Assembly (NCBI GenBank): GCA_910578385.1
Contig: CAJTQV010000017.1
Location: 1 to 60,897, forward strand
From: an uncultured Muribaculaceae bacterium
Lineage (GTDB): Bacteria; Bacteroidota; Bacteroidia; Bacteroidales; Muribaculaceae
Direction of reading: 5' to 3'
Length of the DNA stretch: 60,897 nucleotides
Positions 1 to 7,846 of this stretch are shown here, in pieces. The notes below the pieces were generated by a model. The model did no database searches and was not told the origin of the DNA. It saw nothing but the letters and a program-made list of their open reading frames with translations. The position numbers were made by a program, and so were the translations under genes. The first letter of the stretch is position 1. Each line of letters starts with the position of its first letter.

Positions 1-1455
1 GAACAGCGCGCGGCTGTTGCCTCGCTCACGCTCGAATAATTCGCGGTAGTCCATGTGTTCCACCTCCAGCCCGTCCAGATAGCCCGCAGCCTCATACAGC
101 CCCGGTCTTACGCGGTTATACATGGTGTGCTTTGTCAATTCCTCAAATGATGTTACCCACTTGCCAGAGAAAAGCACATTACGGCCTATTGTCATAATAT
201 CCACGTAGCCGCGCCGCGTGTAGTCCTCGACTATCGCCAGCACGTCGGCGCGTTCCTGTTCAGATAGCCGCTTGTTTGCTTCAAGGTCGGTTAAACGCTG
301 TTTAATCACCCCTAAAATTTCGTTAGTGGTGTCAACGGCTGCCAGCCTGTCAATATAGCGGTAGTCATTGTCCCAAAGCTGTGTCAGGAAATCAGTATAA
401 TAACCTGAATGGTGAACCACAGCGGCGATACGGCCCTTGTTTGCCTCACGCTCCACAATAGACTCAAGCAGCCCGGCGGCACGCGGACAGTTATTGCATT
501 TTTCTGTTGAGAATTCCTCGACAAGAACAATGCGTTCCAGAGCGCCGCCCATGACATGCACCTCCTGGTTGCGCACGTTGTCGGTCATGTCCGCGTCATC
601 ACCTTCGGCAATGTTGTCTACCTTGAACGTCAGATTGTAGATACCTGCCTCGGGGAACGCGACGGTGAAGTCAACAGGAATTTCCTTGCTCTCTCCCGGC
701 ACAAGGCTGGTGTTGACTATGGCACTCGAAAGAGGTGTGTCTCCATCCATGAGTGAAACCTCAAATGCGGAAACAGACTGTGCACCGAGATTGTGTACAC
801 GGAATGTTCCCGACAGGATATCCTTGTTCATAAAGAACTGGTCGGCGAGATTGCAGGATGCCACACCGAGGTTGACCGCCGGAAGGTTCTCACCCTCCAC
901 CGTGGCCTGAAGGTACAATGTGCCCTGTGAAGACAGGTCTTCCCAGCCGTTTCCGGCCATGTTCACGAAGAGCGCGTTCCCGCACGGTGCCGGACTGGTG
1001 TTGATTCCGTAGCTGATACCTTTCTGGTGTACAGAATAGCCGAGATAGAATCCCTCGCAGTCTTCAGGCACTGTCCAGGGCTCTTCAAACGAAACCTCGT
1101 TCCATCCGCGTGCAAGTTTAGGATCGGAATCGGAATTGAGGACTTTGACGGCAATGTCTTCACCGTCGAGCGACGTACGGATCCATGCCTTCGCCTCATC
1201 GATGCCGAGAAGCGACGACATTCCGAAACGCAGTCCGGTGATTTTACAGCCCGCTATTGTCGAGGCTGTGGAGGCGGGGATGAAAATGGCTCCGCTGCTC
1301 CATGCTCCGGCGGTCTTATCCAACATTGTACTTGTAGGATTCTCTGTCACGTTGCAATAACCAAGTGGCATTGTTCCCGACACACCCTCGGCCCATCCTG
1401 ACAGCGCAAGAAGAGAGGTGGCGAAAAGAAGCACCGACTTTTTGCAATTTTTCAT
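1..1455 (-). CDS. Secreted Omp28-like protein, 3' end off the window, apparently fused to adenine-methylase sequence
   Basis: The frame is open from an ATG at 1455 to the window edge, about 485 residues, with no stop seen. It begins with a signal peptide (MKNCKKSVLLFATSLLALSGWA). A beta-rich region follows, then a CARDB-like segment around residues 190-300, then a thioredoxin/Omp28-like stretch with a KCNNCP redox motif near residue 318 and VVHHSGYYTDF. That part fits secreted Bacteroidales proteins. From about position 385 down to 1 the translation changes character: NDYRYIDRLAAVDTTNEIL, LLFSGKWVTSFEEL-like text (here NVLFSGKWVTSFEEL) and GYLDGLEVEHMDYRELF resemble the middle of phage-type D12-class DNA adenine methyltransferases. 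The two halves are not expected together. It could be a real recombination scar or an assembly chimera. Function is therefore uncertain. Confidence 0.6.
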   Translation of the reverse strand, partial: MKNCKKSVLLFATSLLALSGWAEGVSGTMPLGYCNVTENPTSTMLDKTAGAWSSGAIFIPASTASTIAGCKITGLRFGMSSLLGIDEAKAWIRTSLDGEDIAVKVLNSDSDPKLARGWNEVSFEEPWTVPEDCEGFYLGYSVHQKGISYGINTSPAPCGNALFVNMAGNGWEDLSSQGTLYLQATVEGENLPAVNLGVASCNLADQFFMNKDILSGTFRVHNLGAQSVSAFEVSLMDGDTPLSSAIVNTSLVPGESKEIPVDFTVAFPEAGIYNLTFKVDNIAEGDDADMTDNVRNQEVHVMGGALERIVLVEEFSTEKCNNCPRAAGLLESIVEREANKGRIAAVVHHSGYYTDFLTQLWDNDYRYIDRLAAVDTTNEILGVIKQRLTDLEANKRLSEQERADVLAIVEDYTRRGYVDIMTIGRNVLFSGKWVTSFEELTKHTMYNRVRPGLYEAAGYLDGLEVEHMDYRELFERERGNSRALF

Positions 1456-1625
1456 ACGTTCTTTATATTAGATTGGTTCGTAATTATGCCCTTTTCTTTG
1501 TGTTTCCCATGATAAGCTGCAATGCAAGCATTATCGCTGTTTCAAGTTATAAAACTCATTAAAAAGGTACTTCTGATTGATTTTTTGCTAAGTTATATAA
1601 AAAGTTTTGTATTGGCCTCTTCCGA

Positions 1626-1657
1626 TTGTTAATTTATGTTAAGTCCGATAAATTTTG
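1626..1657 (+). promoter_or_regulatory. Possible uvrA promoter (weak match)
   Basis: TTG at 1626-1628 is followed after 20 bases by TAAATTTTG at 1649-1657, one base longer than the Bacteroidetes -7 consensus TAnnTTTG. If used, transcription would start near 1664 and the inverted-repeat element would lie inside the uvrA leader. Confidence 0.3.
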
Positions 1658-1716
1658 TATAAATCATGTGTTCCGGCTCGGCCGCATCACATCGGTATAA
1701 TTAAGGTGTATTGCGT

Positions 1717-1917
1717 ATTATAAGTAGCTGTTCAAATTAAACCGCTACTATTTTTTAACTTTCATTTAAGCTTGAATACTATCTGCTTGTTCTTTTGGGC
1801 AATTTTCGCCACTCTCATCAGTCGCATAGCCCGCTATGCTCCTTCTTCGAGTGTCAAAAATTGCTCCAAAATAACTGCGCATATAGTATTCATTTAATTT
1901 GAACAGCTACTTAAAAT
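1717..1917. mobile_element. MITE-like element with 25-bp terminal inverted repeats
   Basis: The ends 1717-1741 and 1893-1917 are inverted copies of each other over 25 bases with a single mismatch; the innermost 20 bases (containing GTAGCTGTTCAAATT) match perfectly. Inside, TGAATACTAT near 1772 and ATAGTATTCA near 1884 also pair, and TTTTGGGCAATTTTCG pairs imperfectly with CAAAAATTGCTCCAAAA, so the whole element can fold on itself. It is about 200 bases long and encodes nothing. No clear target-site duplication was identified. Related short end sequences occur at 7792-7818 and 11463-11478. It could instead be a structured transcript or a bidirectional terminator, but the length and terminal symmetry favour a non-autonomous element. 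Confidence 0.65.
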
Positions 1918-2027
1918 TTTTTGGAATCCGGTTTGTTAATATAGTAGGGTACGCGTTCCATGATGCCTGCGTGACTGTCACGACTATCACGGAAACACAC
2001 CATGCGTGCCTTACAAAGGATAGATTG

Positions 2028-4892
2028 ATGAAGAACAAGAAAGATACCGATATAAATGGCGATGCACGGACCGACGTGCGTCACAGACCTGAGACCCGTT
2101 TCATTAGCGTGAAGGGGGCTCGGGTCAACAATCTGAAGAACATTGACCTCGAATTGCCTTTGGGGCGCTTTATCGTAGTGACGGGCGTCAGCGGCTCTGG
2201 CAAGTCGAGTCTGGCGTTCGACACTCTTTATGCCGAAGGCCAGCGGCGATATGTGGAGAGCCTGTCGGCTTATGCGCGGCAGTTTCTCGGGCGTATGTCG
2301 AAGCCGGAGTGTGACTATATAAAGGGACTTCCCCCGGCAATCGCGGTGGAGCAGAAGGTCAACACCCGCAACCCGCGAAGCACCGTCGGCACCGCCACGG
2401 AGATTTATGATTATCTGCGTATGCTGTTCGCACGCGCAGGCCACACTTATTCACCCGTCAGCGGTGAGGAGGTGCGCAAGCATGGCATAGAGGACATAGT
2501 ACGCACGGTGCTCTCCTACCCCGAGGGCACCCGCGTGGCCGTGCTTACCGGTCTCCGCATTCCCGACGGTCGCACCGCCGCCCAGCAGCTTGAGATTCTC
2601 CAGAAGCAGGGATACTCACGTCTGGAGCGCGACGGAGAGTTTGTCATGATTGCAGACCTTCTGTCACAGGGTGACAATATTGACACTGACGGCTACCGTC
2701 TGCTCATTGACCGTCTGGCCGTGTCGGCCGACAAGGATGAGATCTCCCGTCTGACCGATTCGGTCGAGACTGCATATTTCGAAGGCCGCGACGAGGCTAT
2801 CGTCAAGATATGGGGAACTGACGGCGCACATGAGCATTTCTTCTCGCGCAAGTTCACAGCCGACGGTATGGAGTTCCGCGAACCGAGCGACCTGATGTTC
2901 AACTTCAACAATCCTTATGGTGCGTGCCCCACATGCGAGGGCTTCGGCAAGGTGCTCGGAGTGAGCGAGGAACTGGTTATTCCGAACAAGACCCTTTCGG
3001 TGCATCAGAATGCCGTGAAGTGCTGGAGCGGCGAGAAGATGAGCGAGTGGAAGACACGGCTCACCCATCTCGCACCCCGCTTCAACTTCCCTATCCATAC
3101 TCCTTATAATGAACTTACGGATGCCCAGCGCGATTTTCTCTGGCACGGCAACAGCCACTGGGAGGGAATCGACGGTTTCTTCCGCTGGCTTGACTCGCGT
3201 CAGGACAAGATGCAATACCGTGTGCTCAAGGCGCGCTACCGTGGCAAAACGACATGTCCCGACTGCCACGGCTCACGGCTGCGTCCCGATGTGGAGTATG
3301 TGAAAATCGGAGGAAAGAGCATAACCGAACTTGTCAGGATGCCTATAAGCGAGTTGGGTAATTTCTTCGACAATCTCAAGCTGTCGGGCAGCGACGAAAA
3401 AGTAGCGGCCCGTCTGCTCACCGAAATCAGACAGCGGCTCGGATTCCTGAACGAGGTGGGACTCTCCTACCTCACTCTCGACCGTCTGTCGTCAACTCTT
3501 TCGGGCGGGGAGAGCCAGCGTATCAATCTCGCGACTTCTCTCGGCAGTTCGCTTGTCGGCTCCTTATATATATTGGATGAGCCGAGCATCGGTCTGCACT
3601 CACGCGACACGGAGAAACTTATCCGCGTGCTGCGCCGTCTGCAACAGATCGGCAATACGGTTGTGGTCGTGGAACATGACGAGGACATCATGCTCGCCGC
3701 CGACGAGATTGTTGACATCGGCAAGGATGCAGGCCGGAACGGCGGCGAGGTTGTGCTTGAAGGGAATCTGAAGGAGATACTGACAGACGGCAAGCACCAT
3801 GACTCATATACGGTGGAATATCTGCGCGGTGAGCGGCAGATCGAGGTTCCAAGCCGTCGCCGCGCATGGAAGAAGGCAATCGACGTGATAGGCGCTTCGG
3901 AAAACAATCTGAAGAACATCGACGTGCGTTTTCCTCTCGACGTGATGACAGTGGTGAGCGGCGTGAGCGGTTCGGGAAAGTCTACTCTCGTGAAGGAGAT
4001 ACTTTACAAGGCAGTGATGCGTGCCCTCGGCGAACCCGACGGCACACCGGGCACCCACCGTGAGCTGCGCGGTGACGTGCGCGACATAAAGGCCGTGGAG
4101 TTCGTTGACCAGAACCCTATCGGCACCTCGTCGCGCAGCAACCCGGCGACATACCTCAAGGCATACGATGAAATCCGCAAACTCTTCGCCGACCAGCAGC
4201 TGTCAAAACAGATGGGATTCACTCCGGCCTATTTCTCGTTCAACACCGAGGGTGGCCGCTGCGAGGAGTGCAAGGGTGAGGGAACGATAACGATACCGAT
4301 GCAGTTCATGGCCGACATAGAGGTGGAATGTGAGGCCTGCCACGGCAAGCGGTTCAAGCAGGAAGTACTCGATGTGGAGTATCGCGGAAAGAATATCCAT
4401 GACTTCTTGGAGATGACCGTAAACCAGGCCATTGAGTTTCTCGGCGAGAGCAACGGCTCGCAGGAGAAGAAAATCATATCACGCCTGAAACCGTTGCAGG
4501 ATGTGGGTCTCGGATACATAAAACTCGGACAGTCGTCCTCAACGCTGTCGGGCGGCGAGAACCAGCGTGTAAAACTCGCCTACTTCATCTCGCAGGAGAA
4601 ACAGACCGGCACACTGTTCATATTTGACGAACCGACAACCGGTCTTCATTTCCACGACATATCGGTGCTGATGAAATCGCTGAACGGGCTTGTTGACAAG
4701 GGCAACACCGTGCTCATAATCGAGCACAACATGGACATCATCAAGTCGGCCGACTGGGTAATAGACATAGGTCCCGAAGGCGGCGAGGCCGGAGGTCAGG
4801 TAGTGGCACAGGGAACACCCGAGGATGTTGCGGCATGTCCGGACTCGTACACCGGTCGCTTCCTTGCAGAAAAACTTAGTGTCAGGTTTTAG
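2028..4892 (+). CDS. uvrA: Excinuclease ABC subunit A (UvrA)
   Basis: UvrA is the damage-sensing ATPase of nucleotide excision repair; it loads UvrB at lesions in the cytoplasm. The 954-residue product has the expected two ABC modules: first Walker A (GVSGSGKSS) at about 53-61, zinc-binding CPTC near 298 with CPDC further on, signature LSGGESQRI near 490, second Walker A near 643, second zinc module (CEEC...CEAC) near 744-772, and signature LSGGENQRV near 840. I chose the ATG at 2028 because AAAGGA sits at 2015-2020 with good spacing and the family begins shortly before FISVKGA; the longer frame from 1899 starts within the MITE-like repeat. The stop codon lies in a degenerate heptamer array. 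Length and motifs are complete. Confidence 0.97.
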   Translation: MKNKKDTDINGDARTDVRHRPETRFISVKGARVNNLKNIDLELPLGRFIVVTGVSGSGKSSLAFDTLYAEGQRRYVESLSAYARQFLGRMSKPECDYIKGLPPAIAVEQKVNTRNPRSTVGTATEIYDYLRMLFARAGHTYSPVSGEEVRKHGIEDIVRTVLSYPEGTRVAVLTGLRIPDGRTAAQQLEILQKQGYSRLERDGEFVMIADLLSQGDNIDTDGYRLLIDRLAVSADKDEISRLTDSVETAYFEGRDEAIVKIWGTDGAHEHFFSRKFTADGMEFREPSDLMFNFNNPYGACPTCEGFGKVLGVSEELVIPNKTLSVHQNAVKCWSGEKMSEWKTRLTHLAPRFNFPIHTPYNELTDAQRDFLWHGNSHWEGIDGFFRWLDSRQDKMQYRVLKARYRGKTTCPDCHGSRLRPDVEYVKIGGKSITELVRMPISELGNFFDNLKLSGSDEKVAARLLTEIRQRLGFLNEVGLSYLTLDRLSSTLSGGESQRINLATSLGSSLVGSLYILDEPSIGLHSRDTEKLIRVLRRLQQIGNTVVVVEHDEDIMLAADEIVDIGKDAGRNGGEVVLEGNLKEILTDGKHHDSYTVEYLRGERQIEVPSRRRAWKKAIDVIGASENNLKNIDVRFPLDVMTVVSGVSGSGKSTLVKEILYKAVMRALGEPDGTPGTHRELRGDVRDIKAVEFVDQNPIGTSSRSNPATYLKAYDEIRKLFADQQLSKQMGFTPAYFSFNTEGGRCEECKGEGTITIPMQFMADIEVECEACHGKRFKQEVLDVEYRGKNIHDFLEMTVNQAIEFLGESNGSQEKKIISRLKPLQDVGLGYIKLGQSSSTLSGGENQRVKLAYFISQEKQTGTLFIFDEPTTGLHFHDISVLMKSLNGLVDKGNTVLIIEHNMDIIKSADWVIDIGPEGGEAGGQVVAQGTPEDVAACPDSYTGRFLAEKLSVRF

Positions 4893-4920
4893 GCTTTAGG
4901 CTTTAGATTTTAGGGGTTAG
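4887..4920 (+). repeat. Degenerate TTTAGGC heptamer array
   Basis: A run of TTTTAGGC / TTTAGGC / TTTAGAT / TTTAGGGG units begins at the last codon of uvrA, so the UvrA stop (TAG) is part of the array. Similar arrays in the same orientation occur at 47702-47742 and 60777-60804. No hairpin or gene is evident. Confidence 0.6.
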
Positions 4921-4981
4921 ACATAAGACTTGGTGAATTAGGTTGGTTCGGGGCGGTGATAAGGCTAATTGGTAAAAGACT

Positions 4982-5443
4982 ATGGGTAGAAAAATGATTT
5001 ACAACAAGGATAAGGGGTGGTTGCGGATGAGGGTGCTGCCTTGCGTGGCGCTGGCGTGTGTGGCCGGGATGACAGTGACAGGTTGCGGACCGAAAAAGGA
5101 TGACGGCCGGAGCGAGGCCGCAAGGTCGCTCTATGAACGGTGCCTCAGCACAACAATGCTTTACACCGACAGTTTGCGAGATGCCCGCGACTCGGCTACA
5201 GTTCTCCGGCTGTCGGCATGTCTCGACTACGAGCTGGCACGTATCAACTACGTCTTTCCACCCGACACGGACCTTGACGTATCGGAGGGAGAGAACGACA
5301 CCCTGACCAACCTGACCGACAAATTCGTGCTTCTCCGCGACTCGCTCCTCTACCGCTTCGCTCACCCCCTCGTGCTCCGCCCCGACTCCCTCCCCGCCGA
5401 CACAACATCAGAGCCTGCGGTGCTTGCACCAAAAGTGCAATAA
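4982..5443 (+). CDS. Small predicted lipoprotein of unknown function
   Basis: A 153-residue product with a lipoprotein signal peptide ending in the lipobox VTGC; the mature protein would be anchored at the envelope. Internal starts at 4994 and especially 5027 (MRVLPCVALACVAGMTVTGC, preceded by an AAGGATAAGGGG-like purine run) give a more typical 20-residue signal and may be the real start. The body is charged and mostly helical, with RSLYERCLSTTMLYTDSLRDARD and a Pro/Ser/Thr-rich tail; no catalytic motif was recognised. Its 3' end overlaps the convergent glycosyltransferase gene by 36 bases. It follows uvrA by about 90 bases but shows no functional link to it. Confidence 0.75.
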   Translation: MGRKMIYNKDKGWLRMRVLPCVALACVAGMTVTGCGPKKDDGRSEAARSLYERCLSTTMLYTDSLRDARDSATVLRLSACLDYELARINYVFPPDTDLDVSEGENDTLTNLTDKFVLLRDSLLYRFAHPLVLRPDSLPADTTSEPAVLAPKVQ

Positions 5444-6160
5444 ACCGCGCATGTGCATACGGGAAGATCGTGATGTGAGGGAACGAGATGTGATGCGTCG
5501 CCAATGATGCAGGATTGACACTTCCGGGAAGTAGGCCACTTTCCATCCGGCCTTACGTGTCCGTATACAAAAATCCGCATCCTCCGGGCCGTAAAATATC
5601 TTTTCGTCAAGCAGTCCGACACAGTCAAACACCTCTCGGCGCACCAACTGGCACGCACCGATAACATATACAGGATATATCACGGTTTCAGGCAATTCGG
5701 TTTTAATGTTTCCCTTGCCGAATTTACTACGTATCACGTTACGCACCTTGCACCACAATCCGGGATAACCCTTGAACGAGTCCTGAAGGTTCCCATTGGA
5801 ATCGCGCAAGGCACATCCGAGAAGTCCGGTATCAAGATGAGCATCCATATAATCGAGAAGTCTCTCTATAGTTCCGGAAGATACTTCCGTATCGTCGTCC
5901 AAAAACATGACATACTCTCCTTGTGACATCTCCACGCCTCGGTTACGCGCATATGCCACACCCATATTGCGCGGCAGCAATTTAGTCTTGGCTTCCGGAA
6001 ACCGGGTGGCCACATAACGTGCCGATTCATCGGAAGAGCCGTTGTCAACCCATACCAACTCAACGTCGGTACGGTTTAACAACGGTTGTAGAGATTCCAG
6101 ACAGGCACGAAGCATTGGAAAGGAATTCCAGGATATTATCACAAGAGAGAGCCGCACCAT
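5408..6160 (-). CDS. Family 2 glycosyltransferase
   Basis: A 250-residue GT-A fold glycosyltransferase. The N-terminus LSLVIISWNS, the WVDNGSSDES motif near 36-45, the metal/nucleotide-sugar acidic motif FLDDDTEVS near 84-92, and GPEDADFCIRTRKAGW near 205-220 are typical of rhamnosyltransferase-like GT2 enzymes. It would act at the inner face of the cytoplasmic membrane; sugar and acceptor cannot be read from sequence. Its ATG directly follows the TAA of the upstream radical SAM gene, so the two are almost certainly translated from one mRNA. The 3' end overlaps the convergent lipoprotein gene. Confidence 0.9.
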   Translation of the reverse strand: MVRLSLVIISWNSFPMLRACLESLQPLLNRTDVELVWVDNGSSDESARYVATRFPEAKTKLLPRNMGVAYARNRGVEMSQGEYVMFLDDDTEVSSGTIERLLDYMDAHLDTGLLGCALRDSNGNLQDSFKGYPGLWCKVRNVIRSKFGKGNIKTELPETVIYPVYVIGACQLVRREVFDCVGLLDEKIFYGPEDADFCIRTRKAGWKVAYFPEVSILHHWRRITSRSLTSRSSRMHMRGLLHFWCKHRRL

Positions 6161-7609
6161 TTATCCGAACAATTTAATTTTCAAAGCTTTGAATGCTGCA
6201 GTGAATTCTTTGAAAGAAGAGAACCGTCTGAGTTGTTTCATTATAAAACGGGGAGACATGAAGAAAGAGAGATTGGCACGGAAAAGAGCCTTCTCCATCT
6301 CCTGGGCGGAGAGCTGAGGATAGCTTAGGATTGATTCACGCTGCACATCTGTAGGGCGATACTCACCTCCGAGAATCCAGCCGTTCTTGATAGCCATGTC
6401 ATATAACTCAGTTCCGGGGAAGGGAGATATAATATTGATCATAACCTGATCAACATCAAGTTTCTTGGCCTCGCGCACTGTATGACGTATGGTTTCGCGT
6501 GTCTCCAGCGGCGATGTACCGATAAGGATATTCAGTTTGACCGGAACATTGTACTTCTGAAGAAGTTTGACCGCACGATAGATATCCTCACGTTTGAATC
6601 CCTTCTTGACATGCTTGAGTATCTCGTCATTGAAAGACTCAACCCCAAGATCAATGTAGGAACATCCACTCTCGCCAAGAGCCTTGGCAATCGGTTCGGT
6701 AATCGCATCGACCCGTGCCTGACAACCCCATTTAAAGCCATATTTTTTCAGTGGCTCGCAGAGTGCAAGCGTACGCTCCTCATTCCATATGAAATTGTCA
6801 TCTACAAAACAGAGTGCCTTGTAGCCCTGCTCGTGAAGCATCTTAAGCTCCTCTGCCACATTCTCCGGACTTCTATATGAAATAGGAGGCTTGTGTCCAT
6901 GGTTGGCACGATAATCCAGTTCTCGTGCGAACGTCAGCGAACTGGGCACACAATATATGCATCTGTAGGGACAGTTCCTTGACGTGAGAATTGTTGTATA
7001 GGGTCCTAACTTGAGCTTCGGGTTGTGAAACTCAAGATCTCCGAGCAGATGGCGTGCCGGAAAAGGAAGTGTGTCAAATTCACGGGAGGGTTCACGGGAA
7101 GGGTTATGGTGAACTTCCCCGGCGGCATCAACATAGGAAAGTCCGGATATGCCTGAAAAATCATCCTTACCCGCACTAACGGCATCTACCCATTCCATAA
7201 CGGTTGCCTCCGGCTCTCCGCGGACCACCGAGACGCGGCTGTCCTTGAGAAAGCGCTTATGGAAGAATGTGGCGGAAGGCCCCATCATCAGCACACGTGA
7301 CTCCGGTCGGATATTCAAAATAGAATCAATTGCCGGAATATCGTCTGCCATGGAGAGATTCACCCCCCATATGCAATAGATATCAGAATCGTCGGAGCCA
7401 AGCCATTCATCCAGATCCGACGGCTTGCGGGGTTTGGGCAATGTGAATGTCTCCAGACGCACATCATGACCTGCTTTTTCAAGAACGGCTGCTACAGTCA
7501 GTTCATAAAGATTGGGAATGGGATAAACCACCCTCGTGCAACCGGCCGACCGCTCAGCCGGCCGATACTCCTCAGAGGCTGTGGGAGGAGTAAGAAATGT
7601 AATCTTCAT
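6161..7609 (-). CDS. B12-binding-type radical SAM protein
   Basis: A 482-residue protein with an N-terminal Rossmann/cobalamin-binding-like region (about 1-190, without an obvious DxHxxG cobalamin motif) followed by a radical SAM barrel. The cluster motif CPYRCIYC lies near residues 211-218. It belongs to the BchE/oxidoreductase-like class that modifies lipids, tetrapyrroles or other small substrates; its substrate is unknown. I placed the start at 7609 (MKITFLTPPTAS), which fits the family N-terminus, rather than 7645. The stop codon abuts the start of the following GT2 gene, suggesting both act on one glycolipid or related product (inference). A small hairpin (7621-7636) lies just upstream of the start. 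Confidence 0.88.
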   Translation of the reverse strand: MKITFLTPPTASEEYRPAERSAGCTRVVYPIPNLYELTVAAVLEKAGHDVRLETFTLPKPRKPSDLDEWLGSDDSDIYCIWGVNLSMADDIPAIDSILNIRPESRVLMMGPSATFFHKRFLKDSRVSVVRGEPEATVMEWVDAVSAGKDDFSGISGLSYVDAAGEVHHNPSREPSREFDTLPFPARHLLGDLEFHNPKLKLGPYTTILTSRNCPYRCIYCVPSSLTFARELDYRANHGHKPPISYRSPENVAEELKMLHEQGYKALCFVDDNFIWNEERTLALCEPLKKYGFKWGCQARVDAITEPIAKALGESGCSYIDLGVESFNDEILKHVKKGFKREDIYRAVKLLQKYNVPVKLNILIGTSPLETRETIRHTVREAKKLDVDQVMINIISPFPGTELYDMAIKNGWILGGEYRPTDVQRESILSYPQLSAQEMEKALFRANLSFFMSPRFIMKQLRRFSSFKEFTAAFKALKIKLFG

Positions 7610-7620
7610 AAAATAAGTCA

Positions 7621-7636
7621 AGAGGCATTTGCCTCT
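7621..7636. repeat. Short hairpin in radical SAM leader
   Basis: AGAGGCA and TGCCTCT form a perfect 7-bp stem with a 2-base spacer, 11 bases upstream of the radical SAM start on the minus strand. It could affect translation of that gene. Confidence 0.4.
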
Positions 7637-7751
7637 CTCATTCATAAAAACGCAAACTCCGAAACCTTTAGTATATAGACAGGTTCATGATGGCACGTCT
7701 GTGAATACGCATGATTATAGTACAAAAGTCACATTGGACATACCATATTTA

Positions 7752-7781
7752 TTGTATTATCAAAGTTTTTCGTTAAATTTG
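7752..7781 (+). promoter_or_regulatory. Bacteroidetes-type promoter for the PD40 gene
   Basis: TTG at 7752-7754, 19 bases, then TAAATTTG at 7774-7781: an exact match to the TTG-N19-20-TAnnTTTG pattern. A start near 7788 would place the palindromic 7792-7818 sequence at the very 5' end of the mRNA. Confidence 0.7.
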
Positions 7782-7791
7782 TGGATGCGTA

Positions 7792-7818
7792 GCTGTTCAA
7801 ATCAAAATGAACAGTAGC
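7792..7818. repeat. Short palindrome resembling fused MITE ends
   Basis: GCTGTTCAAAT is followed by CAAA and then ATGAACAGTAGC, i.e. two short ends like those of the 1717-1917 element facing each other. It may be an excision scar or a small hairpin in the leader of the next gene. Confidence 0.4.
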
Positions 7819-7846
7819 ACATCTTACCCGATACGAAATGCTTGAT

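Larger units (their letters stand above)
1456..2027. other. Long intergenic region upstream of uvrA
   Basis: This 570-base AT-rich gap separates the divergent secreted-protein gene and uvrA. It holds a possible plus-strand promoter at 1626-1657 and a MITE-like inverted-repeat element at 1717-1917. I see no convincing gene; the TTG-initiated extension of the uvrA frame at 1899 begins inside the terminal repeat of the element and is not a credible start. Confidence 0.7.

Noticed and set aside
1899..2027. N-terminal extension of UvrA from a TTG at 1899
   Set aside because: It starts inside the terminal inverted repeat of the MITE-like element and the added residues do not resemble UvrA; the ATG at 2028 has a ribosome-binding site.
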